A program made the position numbers and the translations under genes. The notes below the pieces were generated by a model. It searched no databases and was not told the DNA's origin. It saw only the letters and a list, made by a program, of their open reading frames with translations. This document shows positions 7,254 through 15,103 of a stretch of 23,824 bases of DNA, piece after piece. This DNA is from JAHCIE01 sp034431435 (GTDB lineage: Bacteria > Chloroflexota > Anaerolineae > Epilineales > JAHCIE01). Each line of letters opens with the position of its first letter. The first letter of the stretch is position 1. Where the stretch lies: positions 1 to 23,824 of the forward strand of contig DAOUDG010000078.1 of assembly GCA_034431435.1 (NCBI GenBank), written 5' to 3'.

Positions 7254-8321
7254 ATGGACATGTCGAAGAGCATGCTATCGTACAAGTCGACAGTCAGAGA
7301 GTACCTAGCTTCAGGCCAACGAACCCCTCTCTTCCTCTGCGGTGATGCCCTCGCCGTCGTGAGCTGTCTTCCCGCCGAGAGCATTGATTTTGCCATGACT
7401 AGTCCCCCCTACTGGGGTCAACGTGCGTACTCCGGCGGGGGCATTGGGCTTGAGTCAACATACCAAGAGTATGTTGACAATCTACTGGAAATCTTTGCTG
7501 AGATGAAGCGGATTCTGAAGCCCAGTGGGTCTTTCTGGCTTAACATCGGCGACGCTTATGACAAAAAGTGCTTGACAGGCATTCCCTGGCGAGTAGCACT
7601 GGGTATGATTGATCAACAAGGTTGGCTCCTGCGGAACGAGGTAGTCTGGAACAAGGTAAAAGGTGGGCCTGACAATGCTACTGACAAGCTTCGGAACGTC
7701 CACGAGCCTGTGTATCATTTCGTAAAGTCTAGCAAGTATTTCTACAATGCGGATGCAATCCGCAAACCACCTCGGAAGTCTCGGGTAGTGGACGGAACTG
7801 TTGTCTCAGCGACTGGGGTTTCCGGTGTACGGTATAGGCGGCAGATCGAGTTGTCTACCGTCCTAACGTCGGAGGAAAAGCAGGCAGCGTTTCGAGCCCT
7901 TGAAGCTATTCTATTGGAGGTGCATGACGGCAAACTCGCCGACTTCCGAATGATCATTCGAGGGCAACAGCGAGCGACCCATTCTGACTCAGAGCGAGTT
8001 TCAGGCCGGGCTCGGGAATTGGCTGAGAAGGGTTTCTACTTCCTTAAGTACCACCCGAATGGAGCCAAGCCCGGTGATGTGTGGGACATCATCCCTGAAG
8101 ACACTCAGAAGCGTAAACTACATTTCGCTCCCTATCCGGCCGACCTTTGTCGTATACCGATCTTGGCCACATGTCCGGAAGGTGGCGTCGTATTGGATCC
8201 TTTCTGTGGAACAGGCACAACCAATGTTGTTGCCTTCTGGCTCGGCCGACCATCGATCGGTATCGATCAGTCGGCCGAGTACATCGAAATTGCCGAAGAA
8301 AGGTGCAGGTTGTTGCTGTGA
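7254..8321 (+). CDS. Type II DNA methyltransferase, beta class (probably N4-cytosine or N6-adenine)
   Basis: The 355-residue protein has the circularly permuted beta-class order. Catalytic motif IV TSPPYW at 49-54 is near the N terminus, a target-recognition stretch occupies roughly 165-270, and the AdoMet-binding motif I DPFCGTGTT (315-323) is near the C terminus. Ser-Pro-Pro-Tyr is more common in N4-cytosine enzymes and Asp/Asn-Pro-Pro-Tyr in N6-adenine enzymes, so m4C is favoured but not proven. GGAG lies 8 nt before the ATG; a second ATG two codons in is possible. The stop overlaps the start of the endonuclease gene as GTGA. Its job is to protect host DNA from the partner nuclease. Codon use and GC content are lower than in its neighbours, suggesting horizontal acquisition. 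Confidence 0.9.
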   Translation: MDMSKSMLSYKSTVREYLASGQRTPLFLCGDALAVVSCLPAESIDFAMTSPPYWGQRAYSGGGIGLESTYQEYVDNLLEIFAEMKRILKPSGSFWLNIGDAYDKKCLTGIPWRVALGMIDQQGWLLRNEVVWNKVKGGPDNATDKLRNVHEPVYHFVKSSKYFYNADAIRKPPRKSRVVDGTVVSATGVSGVRYRRQIELSTVLTSEEKQAAFRALEAILLEVHDGKLADFRMIIRGQQRATHSDSERVSGRARELAEKGFYFLKYHPNGAKPGDVWDIIPEDTQKRKLHFAPYPADLCRIPILATCPEGGVVLDPFCGTGTTNVVAFWLGRPSIGIDQSAEYIEIAEERCRLLL

Positions 8322-9232
8322 GCCAGACCCTTCCACCAACTCGGATAGCCGAACTGTATGGAGTAGAAACGAGCCAGAATGTCGATTGGCAGGAGGTCGT
8401 GGGCGCTGAGAGATGCCCATTTCTTGACAATAAGTGCCGAAAGCATCGCAAGAGCGAGGCAGGCGTGACCATAGGCACATGCACGATGAACTTCGGTCGG
8501 AAGGCCGAGCCAATCATGATCTGCCCCTTCCGATTGCTCGAAGAGCGGAAGATATTCCACGACTGTGTGCATCTCTTGAAACAGCATGAACCGGGGAATC
8601 AACTGCGCATCGTTGCCGAACTCTCAGTTCCAGGTGGCAGCATCGACTATTGTCTCGTGTCAGTGCGGGATGGCAAGGTCAAGGACTTTGTTGGCATAGA
8701 ACTACAGACTCTCGACTCCACTGGCACTGTTTGGCCAGAGCGCCAGCGGTTCATCAAGCAGCATGGCATTGGCGTGCAGGCTGACGATGTTGAATCGGGC
8801 AGACCCTTTGGCATGAACTGGAAGATGACCGCTAAGACTATTCTCGTTCAACTCAACCACAAGATCTCAACGTTCGAGCATCTTAGCCGCCATTTGGTCC
8901 TGGTCTCTCAAGACTGCTTGCTGGACTATATGCGAAAGGAGTTCGCCTTCGACCACATTCGAGGCCAGCGTGACGGCGACCCCATGCAATTCCATGCCTA
9001 CGAGATGATTGGTAATGCTGATGGTCTCTCACTCAGGCTCAAGGAGCGGGTATCTACGGATAGTGAAGGGATTGCCCGATGTCTTGGTCTCCAAGCGAAT
9101 GCCAAAGTGGAACTACAAGCCATGTTAGCCCTAATTGAGACGAAGCTACCATATAGTACGCCTCTCACTGTGGGTGGGGTTCTGCCAGTGCCAAGAACAG
9201 CCGATATTGAGGTAGACGAAGAGCGTGGCTGA
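8318..9232 (+). CDS. NotI-family type II restriction endonuclease
   Basis: Numbering from the GTG start (304 aa), four cysteines (C33 in ERCPF, C40, C55 in GTC, C69 in ICPF) match the arrangement of the N-terminal Cys4 metal site of NotI. The catalytic core shows Asp110 (SIDYCL) and the Glu-x-Gln pair E128/Q130 (GIELQTLD). In NotI the equivalent motif EIQTMD likewise has Gln in place of the usual Lys of PD-(D/E)XK nucleases. The frame is open further upstream (to 8147) inside the methyltransferase gene. I chose GTG 8318 because it forms the 4-nt GTGA overlap with the methyltransferase stop and has AGG 8 nt upstream. It should cleave unmodified DNA at a long or GC-rich site. The recognition sequence cannot be read from the protein. 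GC content is low relative to the host. Confidence 0.8.
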   Translation: MSQTLPPTRIAELYGVETSQNVDWQEVVGAERCPFLDNKCRKHRKSEAGVTIGTCTMNFGRKAEPIMICPFRLLEERKIFHDCVHLLKQHEPGNQLRIVAELSVPGGSIDYCLVSVRDGKVKDFVGIELQTLDSTGTVWPERQRFIKQHGIGVQADDVESGRPFGMNWKMTAKTILVQLNHKISTFEHLSRHLVLVSQDCLLDYMRKEFAFDHIRGQRDGDPMQFHAYEMIGNADGLSLRLKERVSTDSEGIARCLGLQANAKVELQAMLALIETKLPYSTPLTVGGVLPVPRTADIEVDEERG

Positions 9233-9247
9233 ATACAACTACCTCTG

Positions 9248-9352
9248 GCGGCGCCATGCACAAAGGCCACGAAGGAGACAGCCTCTCTCCCTTGTGGCCT
9301 TCGTGTTCTTGATGCGCCGCGAAGCCGTGTCCCCTTCGCGCCTTCGCGTTCA
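9248..9352. repeat. Intergenic long imperfect hairpin of a dispersed-repeat type
   Basis: Between the convergent endonuclease and hflX genes, arms at 9259-9274 and 9290-9305 pair at 13 of 16 positions. Outside them GCGGCGC (9248-9254) pairs with GCGCCGC (9314-9320). On the minus strand the stretch reads as repeated GCGAAGG / CACGAAGG units, including GCGAAGGCGCGAAGG at about 9336-9350. This style of 'CGAAGG' spacer is familiar from intergenic regions of several bacteria. The structure could act as a bidirectional terminator or RNA-stabilising element, but it lacks a T-tract. Confidence 0.5.
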
Positions 9353-9367
9353 ACCCACCGCACGGTG

Positions 9368-10744
9368 TCACCGACTGTCCAGGTACTCCTCCACAGCCGG
9401 CAGCAGCGAGCGCGGGACGCGAGCGTGGAGGCGCGTGCCCTTGGCGGTGTGTTCCTCCTCCTCGATCTCGCCCCGCTCGTGGATGAGCGACACGATGTCG
9501 CCGCGATTGTAGGGGATGTGGGCCTGGATAGGCACGAGCCGCTCGCTGAGCGCCGCCTCCACCGCCGCCAGCAGGGCATCGAAGCCCGTCCCCTTCTCGG
9601 CCGAGATAGCAACGGCGTTGGGGTGGTCGCGCAGGAAGGCTTGCAGCCGCCCCTCCCCTAGCGCGACAGGCGGCAGGATTCTCAGCCCAAACTCTTTCTC
9701 CTCCAGGCGCGGCTCGACGCTGCCGAGCCTGTCTATCTTGTTGACCGCGACGACGGTGGGGTAGTGTTCCACGCCCAGGTCGGCGAGGATGTCTTCCACC
9801 GTCTGCCACTGCTCCTCTACATTGTCTTGGGTTATGTCAACTATATGCAGGATGACGTCCGACTCGGTGATTTCCTCTAGGGTGGCGCGGAAGGACGCCA
9901 CCAGCTGTGTCGGCAGCTTCTGGATAAAGCCCACGGTGTCGGTGAACAGCGCCTCGCGGCCGCCCGGCAGCTTCACCCGCCGCGTCGTCGGGTCAAGGGT
10001 GGCGAACAGCATATCCTCGGCCAGAACGTTCGCGCCCGTGAGCGTGTTCAGCAGCGTCGACTTGCCCGCGTTGGTGTAGCCCACAATGGCGACGACGGGG
10101 ATGGCCGCCTTGCGCCGCTGGGTGCGATGCAGGGCGCGCTGCTTGCGCACGTCCTCCAGGTTGCGCTTGAGGGAGGCGATGATGCGGCTGATCTCGCGGC
10201 GGTCCACCTCTAGCTGCGTCTCACCGGGACCGCGCAGGCCAACACCCCCTGCCCCACCGCGCGCCGCCCCGCCGCCCGTCTGTCGCGCCAGGTGGGTCCA
10301 CATGCGCGTCAGGCGCGGCAGGCGATACTCGTACTGCGCCAGCTGCACCTGGAGCTTGCCCTCGCGGGTATGGGCGTGCTGGGCGAAGATGTCGAGGATG
10401 AGGGCCGTGCGGTCGAGAATCAGCCCGCCCAGCGCCTCTTCCAGGTTGCGCTGCTGCCCTGGCGACAGCTCGTCGTCGAAGACAATGACCTCCGCCGCGC
10501 TCTCACGCTTTAGCAGTTCAATTTCCTCGACCTTGCCCTTGCCGACGTAGGTCGCCGGGTTCGGGTGGTTGAGCTTCTGGGACGTGCGACCCACCACGTC
10601 CAGCCCGGCTGTCTCCGCCAGCGCGCCTAACTCATCCAGCGACTCGTCGAGGGGAAACAGCGGATCCGAACCCTTGCGCTCCACGCCGACCAGAAGCGCC
10701 TTCTGGCGGGGCGGAGCCGTCTCGAAAGTGCGGTCATTTGCCAT
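9368..10744 (-). CDS. hflX: GTPase HflX (ribosome-associated)
   Basis: HflX is a translation-factor-class GTPase that binds the 50S subunit and splits or rescues stalled ribosomes. At 458 aa it has the usual layout: an N-terminal HflX domain with PNPATYVGKGKVEEI (about 61-75) and VFDDELSPGQQRNLEE, then a glycine-rich linker (GGGAARGGAGGVGLRGPGE). The G domain follows, with P-loop GYTNAGKS at 222-229, DTVGF at 269-273, NKID at 335-338 and SAEKG. A C-terminal domain of about 70 residues ends the protein. The ATG lies 23 bp downstream of the aminotransferase stop, with AAAGGA rather far (about 14 nt) before it, so the two are probably co-transcribed. Confidence 0.96.
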   Translation of the reverse strand: MANDRTFETAPPRQKALLVGVERKGSDPLFPLDESLDELGALAETAGLDVVGRTSQKLNHPNPATYVGKGKVEEIELLKRESAAEVIVFDDELSPGQQRNLEEALGGLILDRTALILDIFAQHAHTREGKLQVQLAQYEYRLPRLTRMWTHLARQTGGGAARGGAGGVGLRGPGETQLEVDRREISRIIASLKRNLEDVRKQRALHRTQRRKAAIPVVAIVGYTNAGKSTLLNTLTGANVLAEDMLFATLDPTTRRVKLPGGREALFTDTVGFIQKLPTQLVASFRATLEEITESDVILHIVDITQDNVEEQWQTVEDILADLGVEHYPTVVAVNKIDRLGSVEPRLEEKEFGLRILPPVALGEGRLQAFLRDHPNAVAISAEKGTGFDALLAAVEAALSERLVPIQAHIPYNRGDIVSLIHERGEIEEEEHTAKGTRLHARVPRSLLPAVEEYLDSR

Positions 10745-10767
10745 TGAAGTGGGTTAGGTCCTTTCGG

Positions 10768-11952
10768 CTACTTGGCCGCCACTGCCGTCGGTTCTAGCGT
10801 CTTGAGGCGGCGCACCGCCTCGCGCATGTCCGCCTCGGCGACGGCCAGCGACGCGCGTACATAGCCTTCGCCGTGTCGGCCGTACTCGCGACCCGGCGTC
10901 AGCCACACGCCCGCCTTGTCCAGGGCATACATGGCGTACTCATCGTCGGCCCAGCCGGCCGGCGTCCTGGCCCACACATACAGCGTCGCCTTTGGCCTGT
11001 CGGCCTCGAACCCTGCTGCGTTCAGCCCCTCGACCAGGATGTCACGCCGCGCCGAGTAGATGGCGTTGCGATCCTGCAGCCATGACTGGTCGCCCGTCAA
11101 TGCCGCCGCCGAGGCCAGCTGAATAGCATTGGGGATACCCGTGTCAACGTTGCTCTTGACGCGGGACAGGGCTTCCAGCGCGACAGGGTTGCCAACGGCC
11201 ATGCCGACGCGCCAGCCCGCCATGTTGTAGGTCTTGCTCAGCGAGTTAAACTCCACGGCCACGTCTTTCGCGCCAGGAATCTCCAGGATGCTGGGCGCGA
11301 TGTAGCCGTCGTAGGTCAGGTCGCAGTAGGGGTTATCGAAGGCCAGCCACAGGTCGTGGTGGCGACACCAGTCGACCAGCGCGGCCAGCTCGTCCAGGGA
11401 TGCGATCGCGCCGACGGGGTTGTTAGGGTAGTTGGCCCAGATGAGCGTCGCGCGCTTCAACACGTCGGCCGGGATGTCGTCCAGCCGGGGCAGCCAGTTG
11501 TTGTCGGCGTCCAGGGGCACGAAGTACGGCTCGGCGTCCACGAGATGAGCGGCGAAGGTGTACGTCGGGTAGCCTGGGTCGGGTACGAGCACCACGTCCC
11601 CCTGCCCTGCCCAGGCCTGGGTCGCGTGGGCCAGACCCTCCTTAGACCCGATAAGGGGAACGACCTCGGTTTTAGGGTCGATGGCTACCCCAAAGCGTTG
11701 CTGATAGTACCGAGACACTCCCTCGCGGAAGGCGGGCATGCCCGCGTAATTGGGGTAGCGATGGTTTAGTGGATTCTGAGACGCCTCGGCGAGGATGTCG
11801 ACGATCCACTGCGGCGTGGGCAGGTCAGGACTGCCGATGCCGAGATTGATGACCTTCTCGCCCGTTGCGGCCTCGCGCTCGGCGATCTTCTTGTTGACAC
11901 GAGCGAAGACGTAGGGCGGTACGTTGTCCATGCGGCTGGCGATGCGGGGCAT
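10768..11952 (-). CDS. dapL: Class I/II aminotransferase, LL-diaminopimelate aminotransferase (DapL) type
   Basis: A PLP enzyme of 394 aa. Family blocks seen in order are PPYVFARV near the N terminus, INLGIGSPDLPTP, PLIGSKEGLAH, PDPGYPTY, NYPNNPVGA, and SLSKTYNMAGWRVG, in which Lys240 should form the Schiff base. VKSNVDTGI follows. These match the DapL subfamily, which converts tetrahydrodipicolinate to LL-diaminopimelate in one step for lysine and peptidoglycan synthesis. Related aminotransferases acting on other amino acids share many blocks, so the substrate is inferred. The frame is open 22 codons further upstream, but AGGAGG 5 nt before the ATG at 11950-11952 fixes the start, and a promoter lies in the preceding stretch. 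hflX follows at 23 bp. Confidence 0.85.
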   Translation of the reverse strand: MPRIASRMDNVPPYVFARVNKKIAEREAATGEKVINLGIGSPDLPTPQWIVDILAEASQNPLNHRYPNYAGMPAFREGVSRYYQQRFGVAIDPKTEVVPLIGSKEGLAHATQAWAGQGDVVLVPDPGYPTYTFAAHLVDAEPYFVPLDADNNWLPRLDDIPADVLKRATLIWANYPNNPVGAIASLDELAALVDWCRHHDLWLAFDNPYCDLTYDGYIAPSILEIPGAKDVAVEFNSLSKTYNMAGWRVGMAVGNPVALEALSRVKSNVDTGIPNAIQLASAAALTGDQSWLQDRNAIYSARRDILVEGLNAAGFEADRPKATLYVWARTPAGWADDEYAMYALDKAGVWLTPGREYGRHGEGYVRASLAVAEADMREAVRRLKTLEPTAVAAK

Positions 11953-11980
11953 GCGCGCCTCCTGGCGTAAGATGCGCCCA

Positions 11981-12008
11981 ATTCTAGGCCCGCCCCCCAG
12001 CCAGTCAA
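11981..12008 (-). promoter_or_regulatory. Sigma-70-type promoter of the aminotransferase-hflX pair
   Basis: On the minus strand TTGACT (12003-12008) and TAGAAT (11981-11986) are 16 bp apart, each 5/6 to consensus. The predicted start near 11974 leaves a 22-nt leader containing AGGAGG. This makes the pair independent of the lipid genes upstream. Confidence 0.65.
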
Positions 12009-12021
12009 ATCTCTCCATCGC

Positions 12022-12948
12022 CTAGACGCCCCATAGCCGCAAGAGCCAGCAGACGGCCGGCACCACCGCCAGCGCGCTGTCGATGCGGTCCAGCAGCCCG
12101 CCGAAGCCGGGCAGCCACGCGCCGGCATCCTTCACCCCCGCCCGTCGCTTGACCCATGATTCCAGCAGGTCGCCCGCCGTGCCCAGCAGCGCGACGAGCA
12201 GAGGCAGGCCCAGCGCGGCGCTGGCGGGTACAGGCGGGCGCAGCGGCGCGAGCAGCCCCCAGGCCAGGTACGCCCCCGCCACGCTGCCCGCCAGCCCGCT
12301 CCATGTCTTGCCGGGGCTGACAGTGGGAGCCAGTTTGGGGCCGCCAACGCGGCTGCCAACCACGCACGCCGCCACATCCGTCAGCCCGACCATCACGCAC
12401 AGCGCCACCAGCCACGCCACGCCGTTCGGTTGCATCCCCAGCACGACCGCCGTTGCCACAGGCCACACCACCCACACATAGGCGGCTACAGTGCGTCCTA
12501 CGGTCGCCATGCTGGCCGACGCGCAGCGGGGCGCTCGTCGCGGGAAGAGCGCCGCAGCCACCAGAGCCACCAGCAGCGCCACCACGCCAAAGGCTGGCGG
12601 GAGCCACGGCAGCGCGCTGACGCGGAGGGCAACCACGACCATGGCGGCAGGCGCGGCCACCAACAGCAGGCGGCGGTTGCGCGTGTCGAGACTCAGCAGC
12701 GTCGCGGCCTCCCGCACCGCCTGCCAGGCGATCAGGGCAGCCAGAGCAACGGCAATGACGCCCCCCAGCCACAGTGCGCCGACACACAGGGTTACGATGC
12801 CGCCCCAGGTCAACCAACGGCGGAACCAGACGTGGCTCCGCAGGGCCGTGAGGTTGCCGCGCACCATTACCAGCAGCCCGGCCAGGGCAGCCGCGAACAG
12901 CGCCAACAGCGTCTCAATCAGTGGGGCCAGTACGGCTTGAGTGGTCAT
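12022..12948 (-). CDS. cdsA: Phosphatidate cytidylyltransferase-like membrane protein (CdsA/YnbB type)
   Basis: CdsA enzymes make CDP-diacylglycerol from phosphatidate and CTP in the membrane. The 308-residue protein is almost wholly hydrophobic, with about eight membrane segments. Its C-terminal third carries the family signature: SPGKTWSGLAGS, then GDLLESWVKRRAGVKDAGAWLPGFGGLLDRIDS (roughly 258-291). The usual PGHGG reads PGFGG here. GGAGG precedes the ATG by 5 nt. It lies 15 bp after a YnbA-like CDP-alcohol transferase. The same pairing is known from E. coli ynbA-ynbB, so this may be the dedicated cytidylyltransferase of that pair rather than the general housekeeping CdsA. No other cdsA is in the window to compare. 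Confidence 0.88.
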   Translation of the reverse strand: MTTQAVLAPLIETLLALFAAALAGLLVMVRGNLTALRSHVWFRRWLTWGGIVTLCVGALWLGGVIAVALAALIAWQAVREAATLLSLDTRNRRLLLVAAPAAMVVVALRVSALPWLPPAFGVVALLVALVAAALFPRRAPRCASASMATVGRTVAAYVWVVWPVATAVVLGMQPNGVAWLVALCVMVGLTDVAACVVGSRVGGPKLAPTVSPGKTWSGLAGSVAGAYLAWGLLAPLRPPVPASAALGLPLLVALLGTAGDLLESWVKRRAGVKDAGAWLPGFGGLLDRIDSALAVVPAVCWLLRLWGV

Positions 12949-12963
12949 CGCGCCCTCCCTTGC

Positions 12964-13572
12964 CTATCGCTCGTGCGTCACGCCGTGCAGCCGCGCGACG
13001 CGCTGGGCCAGGCTGACCATCGAGCCGAGGAGGATGAGCCAGAACAGGAGCGTCAGCGGCCAACTGGCGGCCATTCCCAGCGCCAGCGCGTACAGGATGG
13101 CCAGCGCCACCATGCGGTCCGCCTTGGCGAACACTCCCGACGTCAGGCGCGGTGCGCCCAGCGACGACGCCAGCACCCCAACCAGCGATGTCATCAGCAT
13201 GGCGCACAGGGCTACGAGGCCCAGGCGTGGCTCAACCGGTCCCACCAGAGCCAGCGGGGCCAGGAACAGCAGGTCACTCAGCCGGTCACCTAACTCGTTG
13301 AGAACCGCGCCCCACGGCCGCGCCGTGCCTGACCGCCGCGCGACCTGGCCGTCCAGGGCATTCAAGGTCAGGCGCAGCAGGGCCAGGGGCGGGATGAGCC
13401 ACAGGACGGGCCATTGGGCGACCCAGCCCAGGCTGTGCAGCGTGGCTGCTATCGCGGCAGCAGTCACGGCGCTTGCCGTCAGCCAGTCGGCTTTGACGCC
13501 GCGCGCAACAAGGCGCATCTCGATGCTGCCGAGGGCCGTCTGGAAACGAGGCTTGAGGGTGTAGAGGCTCAT
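12964..13572 (-). CDS. CDP-alcohol phosphatidyltransferase family protein, YnbA-like
   Basis: These membrane enzymes join an alcohol to the phosphatidyl group of a CDP-lipid. The 202-residue protein has about six hydrophobic segments and the family motif at 71-96: NALDGQVAR, then G88, then N92 and D96. In the canonical motif (DxxDGxxARx8GxxxDxxxD) four Asp residues bind metals and act in catalysis. Here the first and third are Asn (N71, N92), while D74 and D96 are kept. From memory, E. coli YnbA shows the same pattern (LNALDG..., GAILNETGD) and a similar N terminus (TLYQIKP versus SLYTLKP here). The alcohol acceptor is unknown. The start is taken at the ATG at 13570-13572 because GGGAGGA lies just before it. 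An ATG four codons upstream would place that ribosome-binding site inside the gene. Confidence 0.85.
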   Translation of the reverse strand: MSLYTLKPRFQTALGSIEMRLVARGVKADWLTASAVTAAAIAATLHSLGWVAQWPVLWLIPPLALLRLTLNALDGQVARRSGTARPWGAVLNELGDRLSDLLFLAPLALVGPVEPRLGLVALCAMLMTSLVGVLASSLGAPRLTSGVFAKADRMVALAILYALALGMAASWPLTLLFWLILLGSMVSLAQRVARLHGVTHER

Positions 13573-13730
13573 TGTTCCTCCCATGAATCGGGTTGTCCAT
13601 GCCCCTATTACACCCCCTGGCGACTGCCACTACCAGCCATCTGACCGCCAAAAACCGCCACGGCTGGCGACTGGCGCGTTGGTCTGCCTTTGCGCCCTGT
13701 CTGGGTCTGTGCTATGCTGCTGTTGGTGGT

Positions 13731-13760
13731 TTGAGAGGTTCGCGGCGTGTAGTTTACTAT
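13731..13760 (+). promoter_or_regulatory. Possible promoter of the nucleoside phosphorylase
   Basis: TTGAGA (13731-13736) and TACTAT (13755-13760) are 18 bp apart in the 219-bp gap between divergent genes. The matches are moderate. It sits 31 bp before the chosen ATG and upstream of a visible GGGAG. Nothing else was recognised in 13573-13730. Confidence 0.4.
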
Positions 13761-13791
13761 GGCTATACGAAGGCCACTGGGAGAATCGGAC

Positions 13792-15096
13792 ATGCGAGCC
13801 GTAGACATTATTGCCCGCAAGCGCGATGGTCACGCGCTGACGACGGCCGAGATCGACTGGTTCGTCGCTGGTTTCACCCGTGGCGACGTGCCCGACTATC
13901 AGGCCGCCGCCTGGCTCATGGCGGTGCTTCTGCGTGGCATGGACGACCGCGAGACGGCCGACCTGACGATGGCGATGGCGCGATCCGGTGACATGCTGGA
14001 CCTGGCAGGCGTCGCGCGACCCGTGGTCGACAAGCACTCCACGGGCGGTGTCGGCGACAAGATCACCCTGGTTGTCGCGCCGATGGTAGCCGCGACGGGG
14101 CTGCCGGTGGGTAAGATGTCGGGGCGGGGGCTAGGCTTCAGCGGCGGGACGCTGGACAAGCTAGAGGCCTTCGACGGCCTCTCCATCAACCTGACCACGG
14201 AGCAGTTCATCCAGCAGCTCCGCGACATCGGGCTGGTCATCGCCGGGCAATCCGCCGACCTGGCCCCAGCCGACGGCAAGCTCTACGCGCTGCGCGATGT
14301 CACCGCAACGGTGGAGAGCGTGCCGCTCATCGCCAGCTCCATCATGAGCAAGAAGATCGCGGCCGGCGCAGATGCGATTGTGCTGGACGTGAAAGTCGGG
14401 CGCGGCGCATTCATGAAGACGGAGGCGGAGGCCCTGGCCCTGGCGCGGGCGATGGTAGACATCGGCCGCGGCCTGGGACGACGAGTAGCGGCGGTCGTGT
14501 CGAGCATGGACCAACCCCTCGGCCACGCCGTCGGCAACGCCCTGGAGGTACGCGAGGCCATCGAGACGCTCCAGGGTCACGGCCCCGACGACCTGCTGAC
14601 CGTCGCTCTGGCCGTTGGCGGCCAGATGCTATTCCTGGGCGGCAAGGTCGCCAGCGTCGAAGCGGGCGAAGCCGCGCTTCGCACGACCATCGCCGACGGC
14701 CGCGCCCTTGCCAGGCTACGCGACATGGTGGTAGCCCAGGGCGGTGACGGTCGGCAGGTGGACAACCCCGCTCGCCTGCCTGGCGCGCCGGTGGCTCTGG
14801 CCGTGCCAGCCCCTCGTGAGGGCTACATCACCCACCTGGACCCGCTGGAGATCGCCCTGGCGGCGGTCGAGCTGGGCGCGGGACGCGCCAGGAAGGGCGA
14901 CCCCATCGATCCCGCGGTTGGGCTGGTAGTCGGGCCGAAGGTGGGGCAGCGTATCCACGTGGGCGAGACCCTGGTCACGATCCACGCCGCCAACGACGAG
15001 GCGGCCGAAGACGCCGCCGAGCGCGCCCTGGCCGCCTGCACGATTGGCCCCGCCCCTGTCGAGGCCCTGCCCCTGATTCGTCACATCATCGACTGA
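13792..15096 (+). CDS. deoA: Thymidine / pyrimidine-nucleoside phosphorylase
   Basis: The enzyme splits thymidine (and, in the broader-range form, uridine) with phosphate into base and (deoxy)ribose-1-phosphate in nucleoside salvage. The 434-residue length is typical. The phosphate-binding block KHSTGGVGDK lies at 81-90, and the family signature SGRGLGFSGGTLDKLE starts at 110. SSIMSKKIAAGADAIVLDVKVG is also conserved, and the C-terminal domain carries the GYITHLD and GARKGDPIDPAVG-like elements. The start at 13792 is preferred over an in-frame ATG at 13759 because GGGAG lies 8 nt before it and MRAVDIIARKRDG is where family members begin. DeoA and the broader Pdp forms cannot be separated with certainty. 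It stands alone, convergent with the zinc-ribbon gene just 7 bp away. Confidence 0.93.
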   Translation: MRAVDIIARKRDGHALTTAEIDWFVAGFTRGDVPDYQAAAWLMAVLLRGMDDRETADLTMAMARSGDMLDLAGVARPVVDKHSTGGVGDKITLVVAPMVAATGLPVGKMSGRGLGFSGGTLDKLEAFDGLSINLTTEQFIQQLRDIGLVIAGQSADLAPADGKLYALRDVTATVESVPLIASSIMSKKIAAGADAIVLDVKVGRGAFMKTEAEALALARAMVDIGRGLGRRVAAVVSSMDQPLGHAVGNALEVREAIETLQGHGPDDLLTVALAVGGQMLFLGGKVASVEAGEAALRTTIADGRALARLRDMVVAQGGDGRQVDNPARLPGAPVALAVPAPREGYITHLDPLEIALAAVELGAGRARKGDPIDPAVGLVVGPKVGQRIHVGETLVTIHAANDEAAEDAAERALAACTIGPAPVEALPLIRHIID

Positions 15097-15103
15097 CGCA
15101 GCG

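Noticed and set aside
8147..8317. Longer N terminus for the NotI-like endonuclease
   Set aside because: It would lie within the methyltransferase catalytic region. The GTG at 8318 has a ribosome-binding site and a stop/start overlap.
6123..9232. Recombinase plus restriction pair as an integrative element
   Set aside because: The recombinase has host-like composition and Xer-type spacing, no direct-repeat attachment pair or tRNA gene was found, and no other mobile-element genes are present.
12430..13293. Plus-strand frame of 287 codons rich in Gln/Arg/His
   Set aside because: It is a shadow of the two membrane-protein genes on the minus strand; the composition is the complement of hydrophobic codons.
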